Below are positions 32,690-41,063 of a stretch of 64,000 nt of DNA, piece after piece; positions within the stretch are counted from its first letter, which is position 1; each line of letters begins with the position of its first letter. This stretch comes from Haloarchaeobius sp. HME9146. Its GTDB lineage: Archaea > Halobacteriota > Halobacteria > Halobacteriales > Natrialbaceae. The notes under the pieces are model-generated. The model ran no database searches, was not told the DNA's origin, and was given only the letters and a program-made list of their open reading frames with translations. The position numbers and the translations under genes were made by a program. The stretch lies in the NCBI RefSeq assembly GCF_025399835.1, contig NZ_JAODVR010000001.1, positions 2,356,001 to 2,420,000 on the forward strand, in the 5' to 3' direction.

Positions 32690-32883
32690 GTTGTCCAACA
32701 CCTTTCGCCCGGGGCACTTAACGCTCCCGAACCCACCGGCTGACCGCGATTCCGGGGACTGTGGCGGGGTGCGAGGCCGAAACAGCCCCACCTGCCCCGC
32801 GGAACCACCTCGGCTCGTGCCTGGCGTCCCGCCGCCTGCATGTGGATGGAACACACTCACGAAGCAGGGTCGAATGATAACCC

Positions 32884-32890
32884 TTTTTAA
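32884..32890 (+). promoter_or_regulatory. tRNA-Lys promoter TATA element
   Basis: TTTTTAA starts 35 bp before the first base of tRNA-Lys, the usual place for its archaeal TATA box. Confidence 0.6.
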
Positions 32891-32918
32891 CTACCACCAG
32901 CAAGCATGGAATGCAGTT

Positions 32919-32992
32919 GGGCCGGTAGCTCAGTTAGGCAGAGCGTCTGACTCTTAATCAGACGGTCGCGTGTTCAAATCGCGCCCGGCCCG
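32919..32992 (+). tRNA. tRNA-Lys(CTT)
   Basis: A 74-nt cloverleaf. The acceptor GGGCCGG pairs with CCGGCCC and a G discriminator follows. The anticodon loop CTCTTAA carries CTT (Lys codon AAG), closed by TCTGA/TCAGA. The T-arm reads GTGTTCAAATCGCGC. CCA is not encoded. A 3'-end direct copy occurs 172 bp downstream. Confidence 0.95.
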
Positions 32993-33168
32993 CTTTTCAG
33001 GATGCAACAACGCGAGCGAAGCGAGCGTTCAGCATCCCGAAACGGGAGACTAGAGATTTGAACGCAGCGAGCAGTGCGCGGTTCGAGGATACGAGAACCG
33101 CGATGCGAACGGCGGAGCCGTGAGCAGCTTGCTGCGAGTGAGTGTTCATAATCGCGCCCGGCCCGCTT
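32993..33168 (+). repeat. tRNA-Lys-linked structured element with a copied tRNA 3' end
   Basis: Contains, in order: hairpin GATGC/GCATC and AACGC/GCGTT capped by CGAGCGAAGCGAG (33013-33025); GATTTGAAC (33055-33063), the exact reverse complement of tRNA T-arm bases 32972-32980; CGCGGTTC/GAACCGCG stem (33077-33084 and 33095-33102); ACGGC-GGA-GCCGT (33109-33121); GCAGC-TT-GCTGC (33124-33135); and a direct copy of the T-arm plus acceptor 3' end (33143-33168; one extra base). The same layout follows tRNA-Trp. Confidence 0.85.
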
Positions 33169-33702
33169 CTTCAACACTCGAAACACGTTCGAGCGTTGCG
33201 TGTCTTCTGGCACGCGTCCACGAGTACTTGCACTCCACTCGGGAGTTAATTGCACGATTTTCAGACGGCGAGTCCGCACCCTGGAGTGGTCCGGGTCCAC
33301 TATGTCTTGCGGTTCTACCCGTTCAAACGCTCCGCACAGAGATAGCTTTGACTCCGGGAGAGCCCACGCCGGACACCTATTGCGACCGAGAACGCCCCCG
33401 ACTCCAACCTCTCGCCCGCACCTGCCGCGACACTGACTCGAAACGTACCGACCTCCGGATGGGCCCGCAATCTGGCACCTCCAGGAGGTTGGCAAGTCGT
33501 CAGTCGCGGAGTGCCCGATGGGAGGGTTGCCGCTCGCAGAATTTTGGAAACCCGGATTGCGCATAGGCAGCGTCTCACAAGATCACTCCGGGTAGTGGTC
33601 GCGGGTGGGGAGTATTGAATATACGTGAGATTAATATTCCGAGACCTTCCAGCTGCTTATCACAATAGCACCAACCAACCGAGGGAGTTTACTGGTCTCC
33701 CC
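33169..33702. other. non-coding stretch between the tRNA-linked element and the island
   Basis: No supported gene. Reading frames here have no recognisable signature and weak codon bias. A short hairpin-like CACTCGAAACACGTTCGAGCG stretch occurs near 33174-33194. Base composition falls towards the AT-rich island from about 33600. Confidence 0.6.
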
Positions 33703-35307
33703 TTACCAAGTAGCCCGCCTCCCGAGTACGAAAACAAGCAGAGCCATAAGTGAAGCCCCAATTACAGCTTCACTTGCAGCAACGTATCTGGAGAATCCCT
33801 CAGGCTGAATGTCTCCATACCCTAAAGTAGTAAATGTAACAATGCTGAAGTATAGGCTTGTAAACCACAGTTCGAGGTCAAATTCTACGCTGCAGGACAA
33901 AATCGCATCGATTGGGGATGAATATTTTATCATGTCTCCACCCTGATTTATGCCCCATATTGGGTAGATAAACGAATATATAAGTGTTGTAAAACCAAGC
34001 GATGCAAGTACATTTCGGTGCCCCTCTCCATAATTTATAGTCAAGCGCGAAAGCTCTGACTTTATGCAGGTTGAGACCTTTTTGATCTGGGAACCAAACC
34101 GTAAATGGAAATCTGTATCTGAATCTTTCTCGGGTGTGAGTAGATTGGCAATATATCCAGCCTTTCGCGTCATTAGTCCACTGAAACCATCACTGTCAGT
34201 AGAAACTGGACCACACAATTGAATCCAACTCAGTCTCCTCTTCAGATCCTTCTCCTTAATATAATATTCCTGGGCTTGCTTCGACAAAGCATTGTCCTTG
34301 CTTAGATTAGAAAGCGAGTTGTAGGTCCAAATGGCACGGTTGATCTGTTCAACTTTCGCATCTTTATCGTCACGACTCACAGACTCTTTCTCATATTTTG
34401 ATATAGAATCAAAGTTGGTATCGTGGTCGATAATCGCGTCCGAAATTACTGCCGAGTGTAACTTTGTGTCTACTAATTCCGTACTTTGAAGGTTTGCACC
34501 ATCGAGGACTGCCCTCTCCAGTGTTGAACCACTAAGGTTCGCATCGAATGCAAAGACGTTAGTTAAGTTCGCATTTGTAAAATCAGCGTTGATAGTGGCA
34601 TTAGACATATTAGCTCCGCGTAAATCTGCCCCTGTTAATACCAAATCTGCGAATTCCGTCTCACTAAGGTCTGCATTGCAAAAGTTCGCATCTATCAAAT
34701 CTCGACACAGCTTGGACGAACGATCAAAGTCAGCACTCTTGAAGTTAGCAGAATCCTTGAAATCTGCGTCAATGAAATTAGTACCCTTGCACACTGAATC
34801 TTGGAAATCAGTTTTTTCCTTGGTGAATGTTGAATTGTCAAAAGTGGCGTCTACAAACCGACTTCCAGATAAGTCACTCCCAGAGAAATCTACTTGATCT
34901 AACTCGGCATTCTCGAAAGAAGAGTAGAAGAGGATCATATTTGAAAGATTCACATTTGATAGTTCCGCATCGTCAAAATTGGCCCACAAAAATGAAAATT
35001 CTGTTAAATCACTCCCATTGAGTGTACAATCTTCCAGATGTGGCTCACAGACCAATTTTTGTTTGTTGCTACTTGCTGACTTAATGTCTTTTGTAGATTT
35101 TCCAGACCTTTGAGTGTGCCATACACAACGATTTGAATCCGTTTCAGCTTCTCTCGGACATTGATGTTCCTGAAGTTGAATATCATCTATACTTCCAGAA
35201 ATCTCTTTCTCCTCTCCTAATTGATTATACTTTATGTCTCCATATTGGCCAAATTGTTGTTCCTTTTTCCGTGACCAAGAGAATTCATATTCACACTGGT
35301 TAGTCAT
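33703..35307 (-). CDS. pentapeptide-repeat protein fused to a K+-channel domain
   Basis: A 534-residue protein. Residues about 1-70 contain a Cys/His cluster (HQCPREAETDSNRCVWH). Residues about 90-285 are pentapeptide repeats of the A(D/N)LSG type, for example LTGADLRGANMSNATINADF and ANLSGSTLERAVLDGANLQS, which form a right-handed beta-helix. The end is a two-helix ion channel: a helix around LGFTTLIYSFIYPIWGI, then the selectivity filter TTLGYGDIQP (about residues 493-502) and a last helix. It is in DNA much richer in A/T than the neighbours. It may be an ion channel gated by a helix-shaped sensor domain, inferred. Confidence 0.8.
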   Translation of the reverse strand: MTNQCEYEFSWSRKKEQQFGQYGDIKYNQLGEEKEISGSIDDIQLQEHQCPREAETDSNRCVWHTQRSGKSTKDIKSASSNKQKLVCEPHLEDCTLNGSDLTEFSFLWANFDDAELSNVNLSNMILFYSSFENAELDQVDFSGSDLSGSRFVDATFDNSTFTKEKTDFQDSVCKGTNFIDADFKDSANFKSADFDRSSKLCRDLIDANFCNADLSETEFADLVLTGADLRGANMSNATINADFTNANLTNVFAFDANLSGSTLERAVLDGANLQSTELVDTKLHSAVISDAIIDHDTNFDSISKYEKESVSRDDKDAKVEQINRAIWTYNSLSNLSKDNALSKQAQEYYIKEKDLKRRLSWIQLCGPVSTDSDGFSGLMTRKAGYIANLLTPEKDSDTDFHLRFGSQIKKVSTCIKSELSRLTINYGEGHRNVLASLGFTTLIYSFIYPIWGINQGGDMIKYSSPIDAILSCSVEFDLELWFTSLYFSIVTFTTLGYGDIQPEGFSRYVAASEAVIGASLMALLVFVLGRRATW

Positions 35308-35402
35308 GTGGTAGATGTTAACTAAAATTCAAGATTTATCCTATACATAGTTTTCTACAATCTCTGCTGAGCGGAGAATGTGGGACATGGAACGTATGAA
35401 GG

Positions 35403-35408
35403 TTTAAG
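35403..35408 (+). promoter_or_regulatory. TATA element of the unknown two-gene operon
   Basis: TTTAAG is 28-33 bp before the GTG start at 35436, which fits a leaderless transcript and supports that start. Confidence 0.4.
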
Positions 35409-35435
35409 AGATACTGGAAGAAACCTCACCACATC

Positions 35436-36554
35436 GTGCCCGCTTTCGAGTACATCAACACCAGACGAGAGCTGAAACAGATGCTTCGAGAGCGGATGGT
35501 GGATTCTTATGATTCTGTTGCAACAAAACAGGAGCTTCACGACGGGCAGACGTACCTGAAGTCCTATCTAATTGAATCTAACCGATCTTCGCTCTCAGAG
35601 GGCACTGTCTCGCTTGGTGATCAGCAGTTGCATATCTCGGAGACTCAAGAACCTGGTTTCGTTCGGGCAACCGCCCAAACCGATGACGGCCGGGTTTACT
35701 TCTTTATCGATAAACTGAATGAGCGATTTTGGTCTATACACACGGTAGCTAAAGCAACTGTTAGTGATAAAATTATTAAACGGATTATCTTTCCGAGATT
35801 CACTGAGCTGGATTATCCCTGGCTCTCTAATGGGTTCCTTGAGAGGGTAGGAAAACAACCAGAAGCCACTTTTAGAGCGTTCTCTGTAAAATTCGAAGAC
35901 GAATTCCATGAGATAACTGAGAACAGTGGTGGTGTTGAAGGACTTTCAATGCGTCTTTGGGGAAATAGTGCAGACGAGGTTTTGGATACGCTTAGAACTA
36001 ATCAGAATATCAGCGGTTCTACCTCATTATCAAATGTTGGGATTAAAAAAGAATTTGGAGAGCGTGTTCTTCTGAGTGACATTACGTACCAATCAAAGTT
36101 CACAGCGAGAGGCGAATCCGTTGAGGGGCATCTTAGCCAGGTGCGGAATGTCATGGAAGACTATTACACAATCTTGGATAAGGTCGAAAATGAGTATAGT
36201 ATGTATACTGAGCGAAGAGGGAGCGGAACTCACATCGATGGCCACCCCTTGTTAATCGACTTCGATCGAGAAATAGAGAATCTCAGAGAGTTTGTAGATG
36301 AACTATTCTCGTCTACAAACCCGTTCCGCCTCTGGGGAATTGTCGATGAAGTAGAGGAGGACTATTATACTGTCGCTGGTGTTGACATGCACACCGGTGA
36401 CAAAATCGATTTTGAAGTTTGTCCCAACTGGATACGAATCTATCTACCAAAGGGAAGCTGTGGAAATGTCGTGATGAGATTGTATACAAATATACAACAT
36501 TATTACGATTCAAAATCTACACTGGAGGGAGAAGACAGTGAGCAACTTATCTAA
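35436..36554 (+). CDS. unknown protein A of an AT-rich two-gene operon
   Basis: A 372-residue protein with no signal peptide or membrane segment. It begins MPAFEYINTRRELKQMLRER (GTG start). It has a probable beta-rich middle (RVYFFIDKLNERFWSIHTVA), then a coiled-coil-like helical part (HLSQVRNVMEDYYTILDKVE), and a C-terminal beta portion (FRLWGIVDEVEEDYYTVAGV, EVCPNWIRIYLPKG). I recognise no family. It overlaps gene B by 17 nt. Codon use is AT-rich, unlike flanking core genes, which suggests recent acquisition. Possible function: partner of a nuclease-like protein in defence, inferred. Confidence 0.7.
   Translation: MPAFEYINTRRELKQMLRERMVDSYDSVATKQELHDGQTYLKSYLIESNRSSLSEGTVSLGDQQLHISETQEPGFVRATAQTDDGRVYFFIDKLNERFWSIHTVAKATVSDKIIKRIIFPRFTELDYPWLSNGFLERVGKQPEATFRAFSVKFEDEFHEITENSGGVEGLSMRLWGNSADEVLDTLRTNQNISGSTSLSNVGIKKEFGERVLLSDITYQSKFTARGESVEGHLSQVRNVMEDYYTILDKVENEYSMYTERRGSGTHIDGHPLLIDFDREIENLREFVDELFSSTNPFRLWGIVDEVEEDYYTVAGVDMHTGDKIDFEVCPNWIRIYLPKGSCGNVVMRLYTNIQHYYDSKSTLEGEDSEQLI
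36524..36528 (+). promoter_or_regulatory. Shine-Dalgarno site of gene B
   Basis: GGAGG lies 9 nt before the GTG at 36538 inside the end of gene A. It decides the GTG as the start and shows internal ribosome entry in a two-gene mRNA. Confidence 0.6.
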
Positions 36555-37380
36555 ACGAACTCGTCTAATAAATATCTGTATCGGGTTTACGAAAAGTATG
36601 CCCCATTGGCCCTCGTTCTTAGACAGTGCTGGGTATGACTTGCAATCAGTGCGGCCTATCTTGGTCAATTCAGACGATGACAAGGTGGTCCCTGATTTGC
36701 TGTTGGGCTCTACTTTCGCTCAAAATGTGCTTGTTGCGAATTGTGAAGGAAATCGGGTGCCTGATGAGGAATTCGACAGTTTAGCAGCTATACGTCCAAT
36801 AGATCTCCGTACCAGTGTCGAAAACCTCGATGTAGAACAATTGACAAGCGAAATATTTTTTGTGGGTGGCTCCGATACCGAGGCATCAATAAATGCAAAT
36901 GGAAGTGACTTCCCAGCGATTATTATAAACGGAGACCGATATAAGCAATTAAATGAATTCCAGGATGACAACGTAAATCGGAATCTCCCAGGTGGACGAC
37001 TCCCAAGAATGCGACCACCAACCCTCTTCCATCCGTTCTCTCCTGAAGATGACCGGGCAAGAATCGCGGTCTTCTTAGGTCGTGAATTAGGCCATCTCGC
37101 CGCAAAAGGTGAAAACGATAAAATCAAAATCGAGGTTGAGGAACTTTTGGAGGGTGCATTTGATTCCTGGGAACAAATAGATTCTGATGAAAAAGAAAAG
37201 CTGATTCGCAAAGCCGAAGACATACTTAAGCTATTTGAAAAGAAAGATGTTGAAGGCCACATGGAGAAGCTTGATCAACGGAAATATTATGTAAATAGTA
37301 GCCAAGCTCTCGAACGGAAATTTCAGGAGGTCGCCAATGATTTATCTAACGATGATTCGTCTCTAACCGACTGGATGTAA
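36538..37380 (+). CDS. unknown protein B, possible degenerate PD-(D/E)XK core
   Basis: A 280-residue soluble protein. Near residues 50-75 it reads VVPDLLLGSTFAQNVLVANCEGN, which has the shape of a PD-(D/E)XK nuclease core (PD motif, a strand, then E-C-K at the next strand), but the catalytic Glu and Lys positions appear as Asn and Glu/Gly. The second half holds a charged helix (DSWEQIDSDEKEKLIRKAED). The GTG start is decided by GGAGG at 36524. Overlap with gene A shows coupling. The family is unknown to me and the nuclease reading is an inference. Confidence 0.65.
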   Translation: MSNLSKRTRLINICIGFTKSMPHWPSFLDSAGYDLQSVRPILVNSDDDKVVPDLLLGSTFAQNVLVANCEGNRVPDEEFDSLAAIRPIDLRTSVENLDVEQLTSEIFFVGGSDTEASINANGSDFPAIIINGDRYKQLNEFQDDNVNRNLPGGRLPRMRPPTLFHPFSPEDDRARIAVFLGRELGHLAAKGENDKIKIEVEELLEGAFDSWEQIDSDEKEKLIRKAEDILKLFEKKDVEGHMEKLDQRKYYVNSSQALERKFQEVANDLSNDDSSLTDWM

Positions 37381-37703
37381 TATCTAAAATTCTACTCCAC
37401 CCCTAGTACCGAAGTTCGTGGCCCAAAAAATCAGATGCTTGTTGAGATGAGGGATGAGTGAGACAAGACCGTCCAAAGACGAGTGGTTACCAATAGATGC
37501 TCTGAGGTCCCCTCTTGCCACTCTCTGCAATCCAGTATCCTGACTCTGCATACAGAATACCCTCGCATTCTCTATTAGTGTCGCGTTGATCCAGTGGTCC
37601 GGCTTGAGGATGCCTCACAGCAGTTACGTCAGGAAACGCATGTTAACGTCTGTTCTTCCCGTTCAAGATACACCCTGCTCAAACCACCGCCCGCTCGGCG
37701 GAC
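37381..37703. other. non-coding remnant sequence between island and YgjP fragment
   Basis: No supported gene. Base composition rises from the AT-rich island value toward the normal GC level. The stretch leads without a stop-free frame into the truncated YgjP coding region. Confidence 0.5.
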
Positions 37704-37940
37704 CATCGTTGGGGTGAGTACCATGATGACGTGGTCTCACTGCACTGGCGTCTCATTCTCGCCCCGAAACGGATTCAGGACTACGTTCTCGCTCACGAGC
37801 TGGCCCATGCGAAGTACGGTGACCACAGCGAGTCGTTCTGGAACACCGTCGGGACCCTGATACCGGACTACCAAGACCGGCGCGAGTCAGTAGTGCTCAT
37901 GCCGCAGGCGTTCTTGTGCGAACGAGACGTAAGTCGGTGA
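37704..37940 (+). pseudogene. YgjP-like metallopeptidase, N-terminally truncated
   Basis: Only the C-terminal third of a YgjP/DUF45 (M48-like) protein remains: the frame reads HRWGEYHDDVVSLHWRLILA, then LAHELAHAKYGDHSESFW with the HELAH zinc motif and the downstream His, and LIPDYQDRRESVVL. The catalytic motif is intact but the N-terminal domain is gone. The GTG at 37731 is unlikely to be a real start. It lies at the right edge of the AT-rich island, where an insertion or deletion may have cut it. Confidence 0.75.
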
Positions 37941-38172
37941 CGACTGGATGTGACTGTCCAGAGTAGGTGTGACAGTCATGGTCCCATCACCTCTCGTTCG
38001 CTCGTTCTCACTGCACTCGAGTCGAGAGTCGATTACAGTGTTTTCGGGTGGTGAGTTGCCCACACACCGTGTTCTGTCCCAGTACGCACTGCGGTTCTGG
38101 TGTGCAGGAGGGTGTGGGCTGTGCTCACGGATTGCGTTAGAATTATGTCACTTGGGGCGCACTCTCAGTGCG

Positions 38173-39327
38173 ATGCGCCGCCGGACATTCCTCATGGGAG
38201 TTGGTGTGGCCTCGACGGCTGGTTGTTTGCGTTTGCAGGACGGTGGTGCGACCAGCGAACGCACCGGGACAGCCACGCCGACCGACAGTACCACGACGAC
38301 CACCCGCGAGCCAGCGTCTACGGCCGAGGAGACGACCACACAGGAACCTGCTGAACCCACCTTCCCGACCGGTCTCTCCGAGGACGGTGTCTCCGCTTTC
38401 CTGTATCCGACGCACCGACAGGCGCTGTATCAGACCAGCTACGAGGCTCAGTGGATAAAACGCGACCGTCGCAATTCGACGGTGAAATGGCAGAAGCAGT
38501 ACCTGGGCGACCACGGAGAGTCGCTCGGAACCTGGCAAAACCACGACGGCAACCCGGTCCAGATGTACCGGACCGTGCAGGGTAACTACTGGCGGGAGGA
38601 CCTCGGAGACAGGGTGACGTTCGGCAACGATATGGAGGACAGTGACCCGGCTCTCTGGGGAGAGGAGGTGCAGCCGTTGATTACCGCCGGTGACTGGAGT
38701 TCCCCGACCCGTGTCAACGAGACGCGACCAGCCATCTGGAAAGTCACGACGGACACGGTGGGGGACGAATCCGTGCTCCCGGGCAGGAGCCACGGGCAAC
38801 CGGGCAAGGTACTGTCGATTCCCTCCGCGGAGATGCACGTCGACGAACGGGGCGTGATTCGAAAGCTGGAGGCGAGCTACCGCATTCTGGACGAAGGAAG
38901 CGGTGAGTTCGAATACGAGTCGCTGTACACCATCGACAGAGTCGGAGCGGTTTCGCTACAGGAGCCATCGTGGTTTGCGACGGCCAAGGAGGAGGTACCG
39001 GCGGTTACAGCCACGCTCACCGACGATAACCGATTCATTCGGTTCGAACTCGAATCCGGGAACCGGCTCGAACCCGGCACCAGGGTGGTCGTCGACGTCG
39101 AGAACGGAGACCCCGGCTTTCACCTGAGCCTCGACGCACCAATCGAACCGAACACCCCCGTGTATCTGTACAGACCATCGGACGAACCAGCGTCGGGTGC
39201 GGTCGGGCGTCTCTCACGCGGGTCTCGACCGACAGATGCGAATCCGGCACTCCTCGAACACTCCTACTCCTTCTACGCACGACGCCACGGGAACTTCTAC
39301 TTCCACCGGATCAACGGGCTGCAGTGA
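38173..39327 (+). CDS. secreted Tat-like lipoprotein
   Basis: A 384-residue lipoprotein beginning MRRRTFLMGVGVASTAGCLR, with an AGC lipobox and a Thr-rich spacer (TATPTDSTTTTTREPASTAE). The rest is a mostly beta-strand domain (ALYQTSYEAQWIKRDRRNST, EMHVDERGVIRKLEASYRIL) resembling haloarchaeal surface lipoproteins of the DUF7537 type in my recollection, unverified. ATG 38173 was chosen since an AATTAT TATA-like element lies about 30 bp upstream. Confidence 0.7.
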   Translation: MRRRTFLMGVGVASTAGCLRLQDGGATSERTGTATPTDSTTTTTREPASTAEETTTQEPAEPTFPTGLSEDGVSAFLYPTHRQALYQTSYEAQWIKRDRRNSTVKWQKQYLGDHGESLGTWQNHDGNPVQMYRTVQGNYWREDLGDRVTFGNDMEDSDPALWGEEVQPLITAGDWSSPTRVNETRPAIWKVTTDTVGDESVLPGRSHGQPGKVLSIPSAEMHVDERGVIRKLEASYRILDEGSGEFEYESLYTIDRVGAVSLQEPSWFATAKEEVPAVTATLTDDNRFIRFELESGNRLEPGTRVVVDVENGDPGFHLSLDAPIEPNTPVYLYRPSDEPASGAVGRLSRGSRPTDANPALLEHSYSFYARRHGNFYFHRINGLQ

Positions 39328-39743
39328 CTGCCCTCGATTCACCCGCACAGCCTGCCCTCGTGGTCGGCGGTCGTCCATCGGCTGCACTCCCTGTGTGAGT
39401 GTTGCAACCGTCACTTCGCCGTGGGGTAGCTGGATACCCACGAGTCAGTACTCGTCTGGTCGAAAAGCGGGGCCGACCCGGGTGGGGTTGGGTGGAAACC
39501 CGGTTCGGCCCACGAAGATGGGATGGCGATGAGGGGCCGGGTCACGCGGTGGGCAGGACGCGCGACCCAGTAGCGTCGGCGGCCGTGGGGGGCGACGACT
39601 GACGGAGGGCCGGCCGACGCGCAATGCGGGGATGCATTGCAATCCGAACTCGCCGGGCCATCGTAATGAGTTTTCTGCCACAGTGGATTGGCCCGGCGGC
39701 GCGGTGGCTCACTGGTTCTGGAGCGCGCAAAGATGGGTGGGGT
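39328..39743. other. non-coding stretch with two inverted repeats
   Basis: No supported gene; Arg/Pro-rich frames here look like shadows. A 14-bp stem with one mismatch joins 39470-39483 and 39498-39511 (loop 14 nt). A second perfect 7-bp repeat is GCAATGC at 39621-39627 with GCATTGC at 39634-39640. The long stem is a candidate terminator or structured RNA. Confidence 0.5.
39470..39511. repeat. 14-bp near-perfect inverted repeat
   Basis: GGGCCGACCCGGGT pairs with ACCCGGTTCGGCCC across a 14-nt loop with one mismatch. Confidence 0.7.
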
Positions 39744-39905
39744 TCAGTCGTCCTGGCCGATGGGTTCGACCCGCTCGCTGCCGCACTTGGGGCAGATACT
39801 GTACGCCGTCTCGTACTCGTTCTCACAGAACTGGCACCGGAATTCGGGCGTCTGCTCGGGGCTGTCGGTTCGGAACGCGTTCTTCAGCGAATCGATGACA
39901 CTCAT
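39744..39905 (-). CDS. small zinc-ribbon protein (53 aa)
   Basis: Encodes MSVIDSLKNAFRTDSPEQTP followed by EFRCQFCENEYETAYSICPKCG. The two CxxC pairs make one rubredoxin/zinc-ribbon site. It is divergently arranged with the winged-helix gene at 40002. Confidence 0.8.
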   Translation of the reverse strand: MSVIDSLKNAFRTDSPEQTPEFRCQFCENEYETAYSICPKCGSERVEPIGQDD

Positions 39906-40001
39906 GCAGGTCCGGTTCGAATTCGCAGCGAATCATGATAAATGTTACCGTCCCACATGGTCTGCGATACGCCTTTGCTGCGCACCGACGTCCAGTGGAG
40001 C

Positions 40002-40946
40002 ATGGTCGAACAGCGGAACGCGTTCGAGGGGGAGACGACCAGGGTGGAGGACGTGCTCCGACCGCTCGCGAGCGACGTTCGCCTGCGTATCGTCAGGGCG
40101 CTCATCGGGTCGCCCGGCAAGACGCTGTCGTACTCGGACCTCCAGCGAGCATCGGGCATCAAGGACAGCGGGCAGTTCAGTTACCACCTCCGCCAGTTGC
40201 AGGGGCAGTTCGTCACGCAGACCGACGACGGGTATCGGCTCCGGTACTCCGCGGTCGCGCTCTACCAGGCGCTGCTCGCGGGGACTGCACTCGGGGAGAA
40301 CGAGCCACGGACCATCGACACCGAGAGCCCGTGTCCGGCCTGTGACGGGCTGCTGGAGGCGCACTACTGCGACGACATGCTCACCATCTCTTGCCCGGAC
40401 TGTCGGCACTTCGTCCACCACGTTCCCTTCCTCCCCGGCGGCGCGGAGGGGAAGTCCGACGCTGGCCTGTTGCGGACCTTCGACCACCAGACCCGGTCGA
40501 TGATCACCTCGGCCGTCTCGGGCATCTGCCCGTACTGTGGTGGCGAGATGGGCCACGAATTCGTAGAGCGGGACTGGACAGAGGAACACGAGGAGGAGGA
40601 CACGACGCAGTCGGACGACACCCTGGTACGACCGAAGGCGGTCCCACACTGCGACAACCTCGTCCACTACCGGTGTGACCGCTGTTCCGGCGAACTCCGC
40701 ACGAGCGTGGGCGAGACGCTGCTCGGCAAGCCCCCGGTCGTGGCGTTCTACTACGACCACGGCGTCGACGTGCGCGCAGTTCCGTCCTGGGAGCTGGCGT
40801 TCTGCGTCGACCGCGACGCGGTGACGACCTTGTCGAGCGACCCCTACGAGTTCGGCGTCGCCGTGACCCTCGGTGAGGAGACCCTCCACGTGACGGTCGA
40901 CGAATCGCTCTTGGTGGTCGAGGCGGAGCGGACCCCGGCGGCCTGA
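40002..40946 (+). CDS. ArsR-like winged-helix protein with zinc-binding C-terminal domain
   Basis: A 314-residue transcriptional regulator candidate. Residues about 1-85 are a winged helix (VLRPLASDVRLRIVRALIGS, SDLQRASGIKDSGQFSYHLR). The rest contains several CxxC pairs (SPCPACDGLL, SCPDCRHF, CPYCGGEM, CDRCSGEL), indicating more than one zinc site, and resembles the haloarchaeal DUF7351 domain in my recollection. ATG 40002 gives the N-terminal domain directly; ATG 39957 adds 15 residues and remains possible. It may sense a small ligand or metal. Confidence 0.8.
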   Translation: MVEQRNAFEGETTRVEDVLRPLASDVRLRIVRALIGSPGKTLSYSDLQRASGIKDSGQFSYHLRQLQGQFVTQTDDGYRLRYSAVALYQALLAGTALGENEPRTIDTESPCPACDGLLEAHYCDDMLTISCPDCRHFVHHVPFLPGGAEGKSDAGLLRTFDHQTRSMITSAVSGICPYCGGEMGHEFVERDWTEEHEEEDTTQSDDTLVRPKAVPHCDNLVHYRCDRCSGELRTSVGETLLGKPPVVAFYYDHGVDVRAVPSWELAFCVDRDAVTTLSSDPYEFGVAVTLGEETLHVTVDESLLVVEAERTPAA

Positions 40947-41063
40947 GTCAGGTACGGGCTGATATGTCGGTTGTGAAGAAAACTTCAGTTGCCGTTCTGT
41001 CTGAAATGTTCTTCAGAATACACTTTTTTACGTAGGTATGGTACGTGGTAGTGGTGAACACAC

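Noticed and set aside
33143-33168. Second tRNA-Lys gene
   Set aside because: Only the T-arm and acceptor 3' part is present; no D-arm, anticodon or 5' acceptor.
33200-33566. Possible small genes between tRNA-Lys and the island
   Set aside because: Frames on both strands overlap each other and show no domain, promoter or ribosome-binding support.
39624-39938. 104-codon frame opposite the zinc-ribbon gene
   Set aside because: It overlaps the convincing minus-strand CxxC gene and has no motif of its own.
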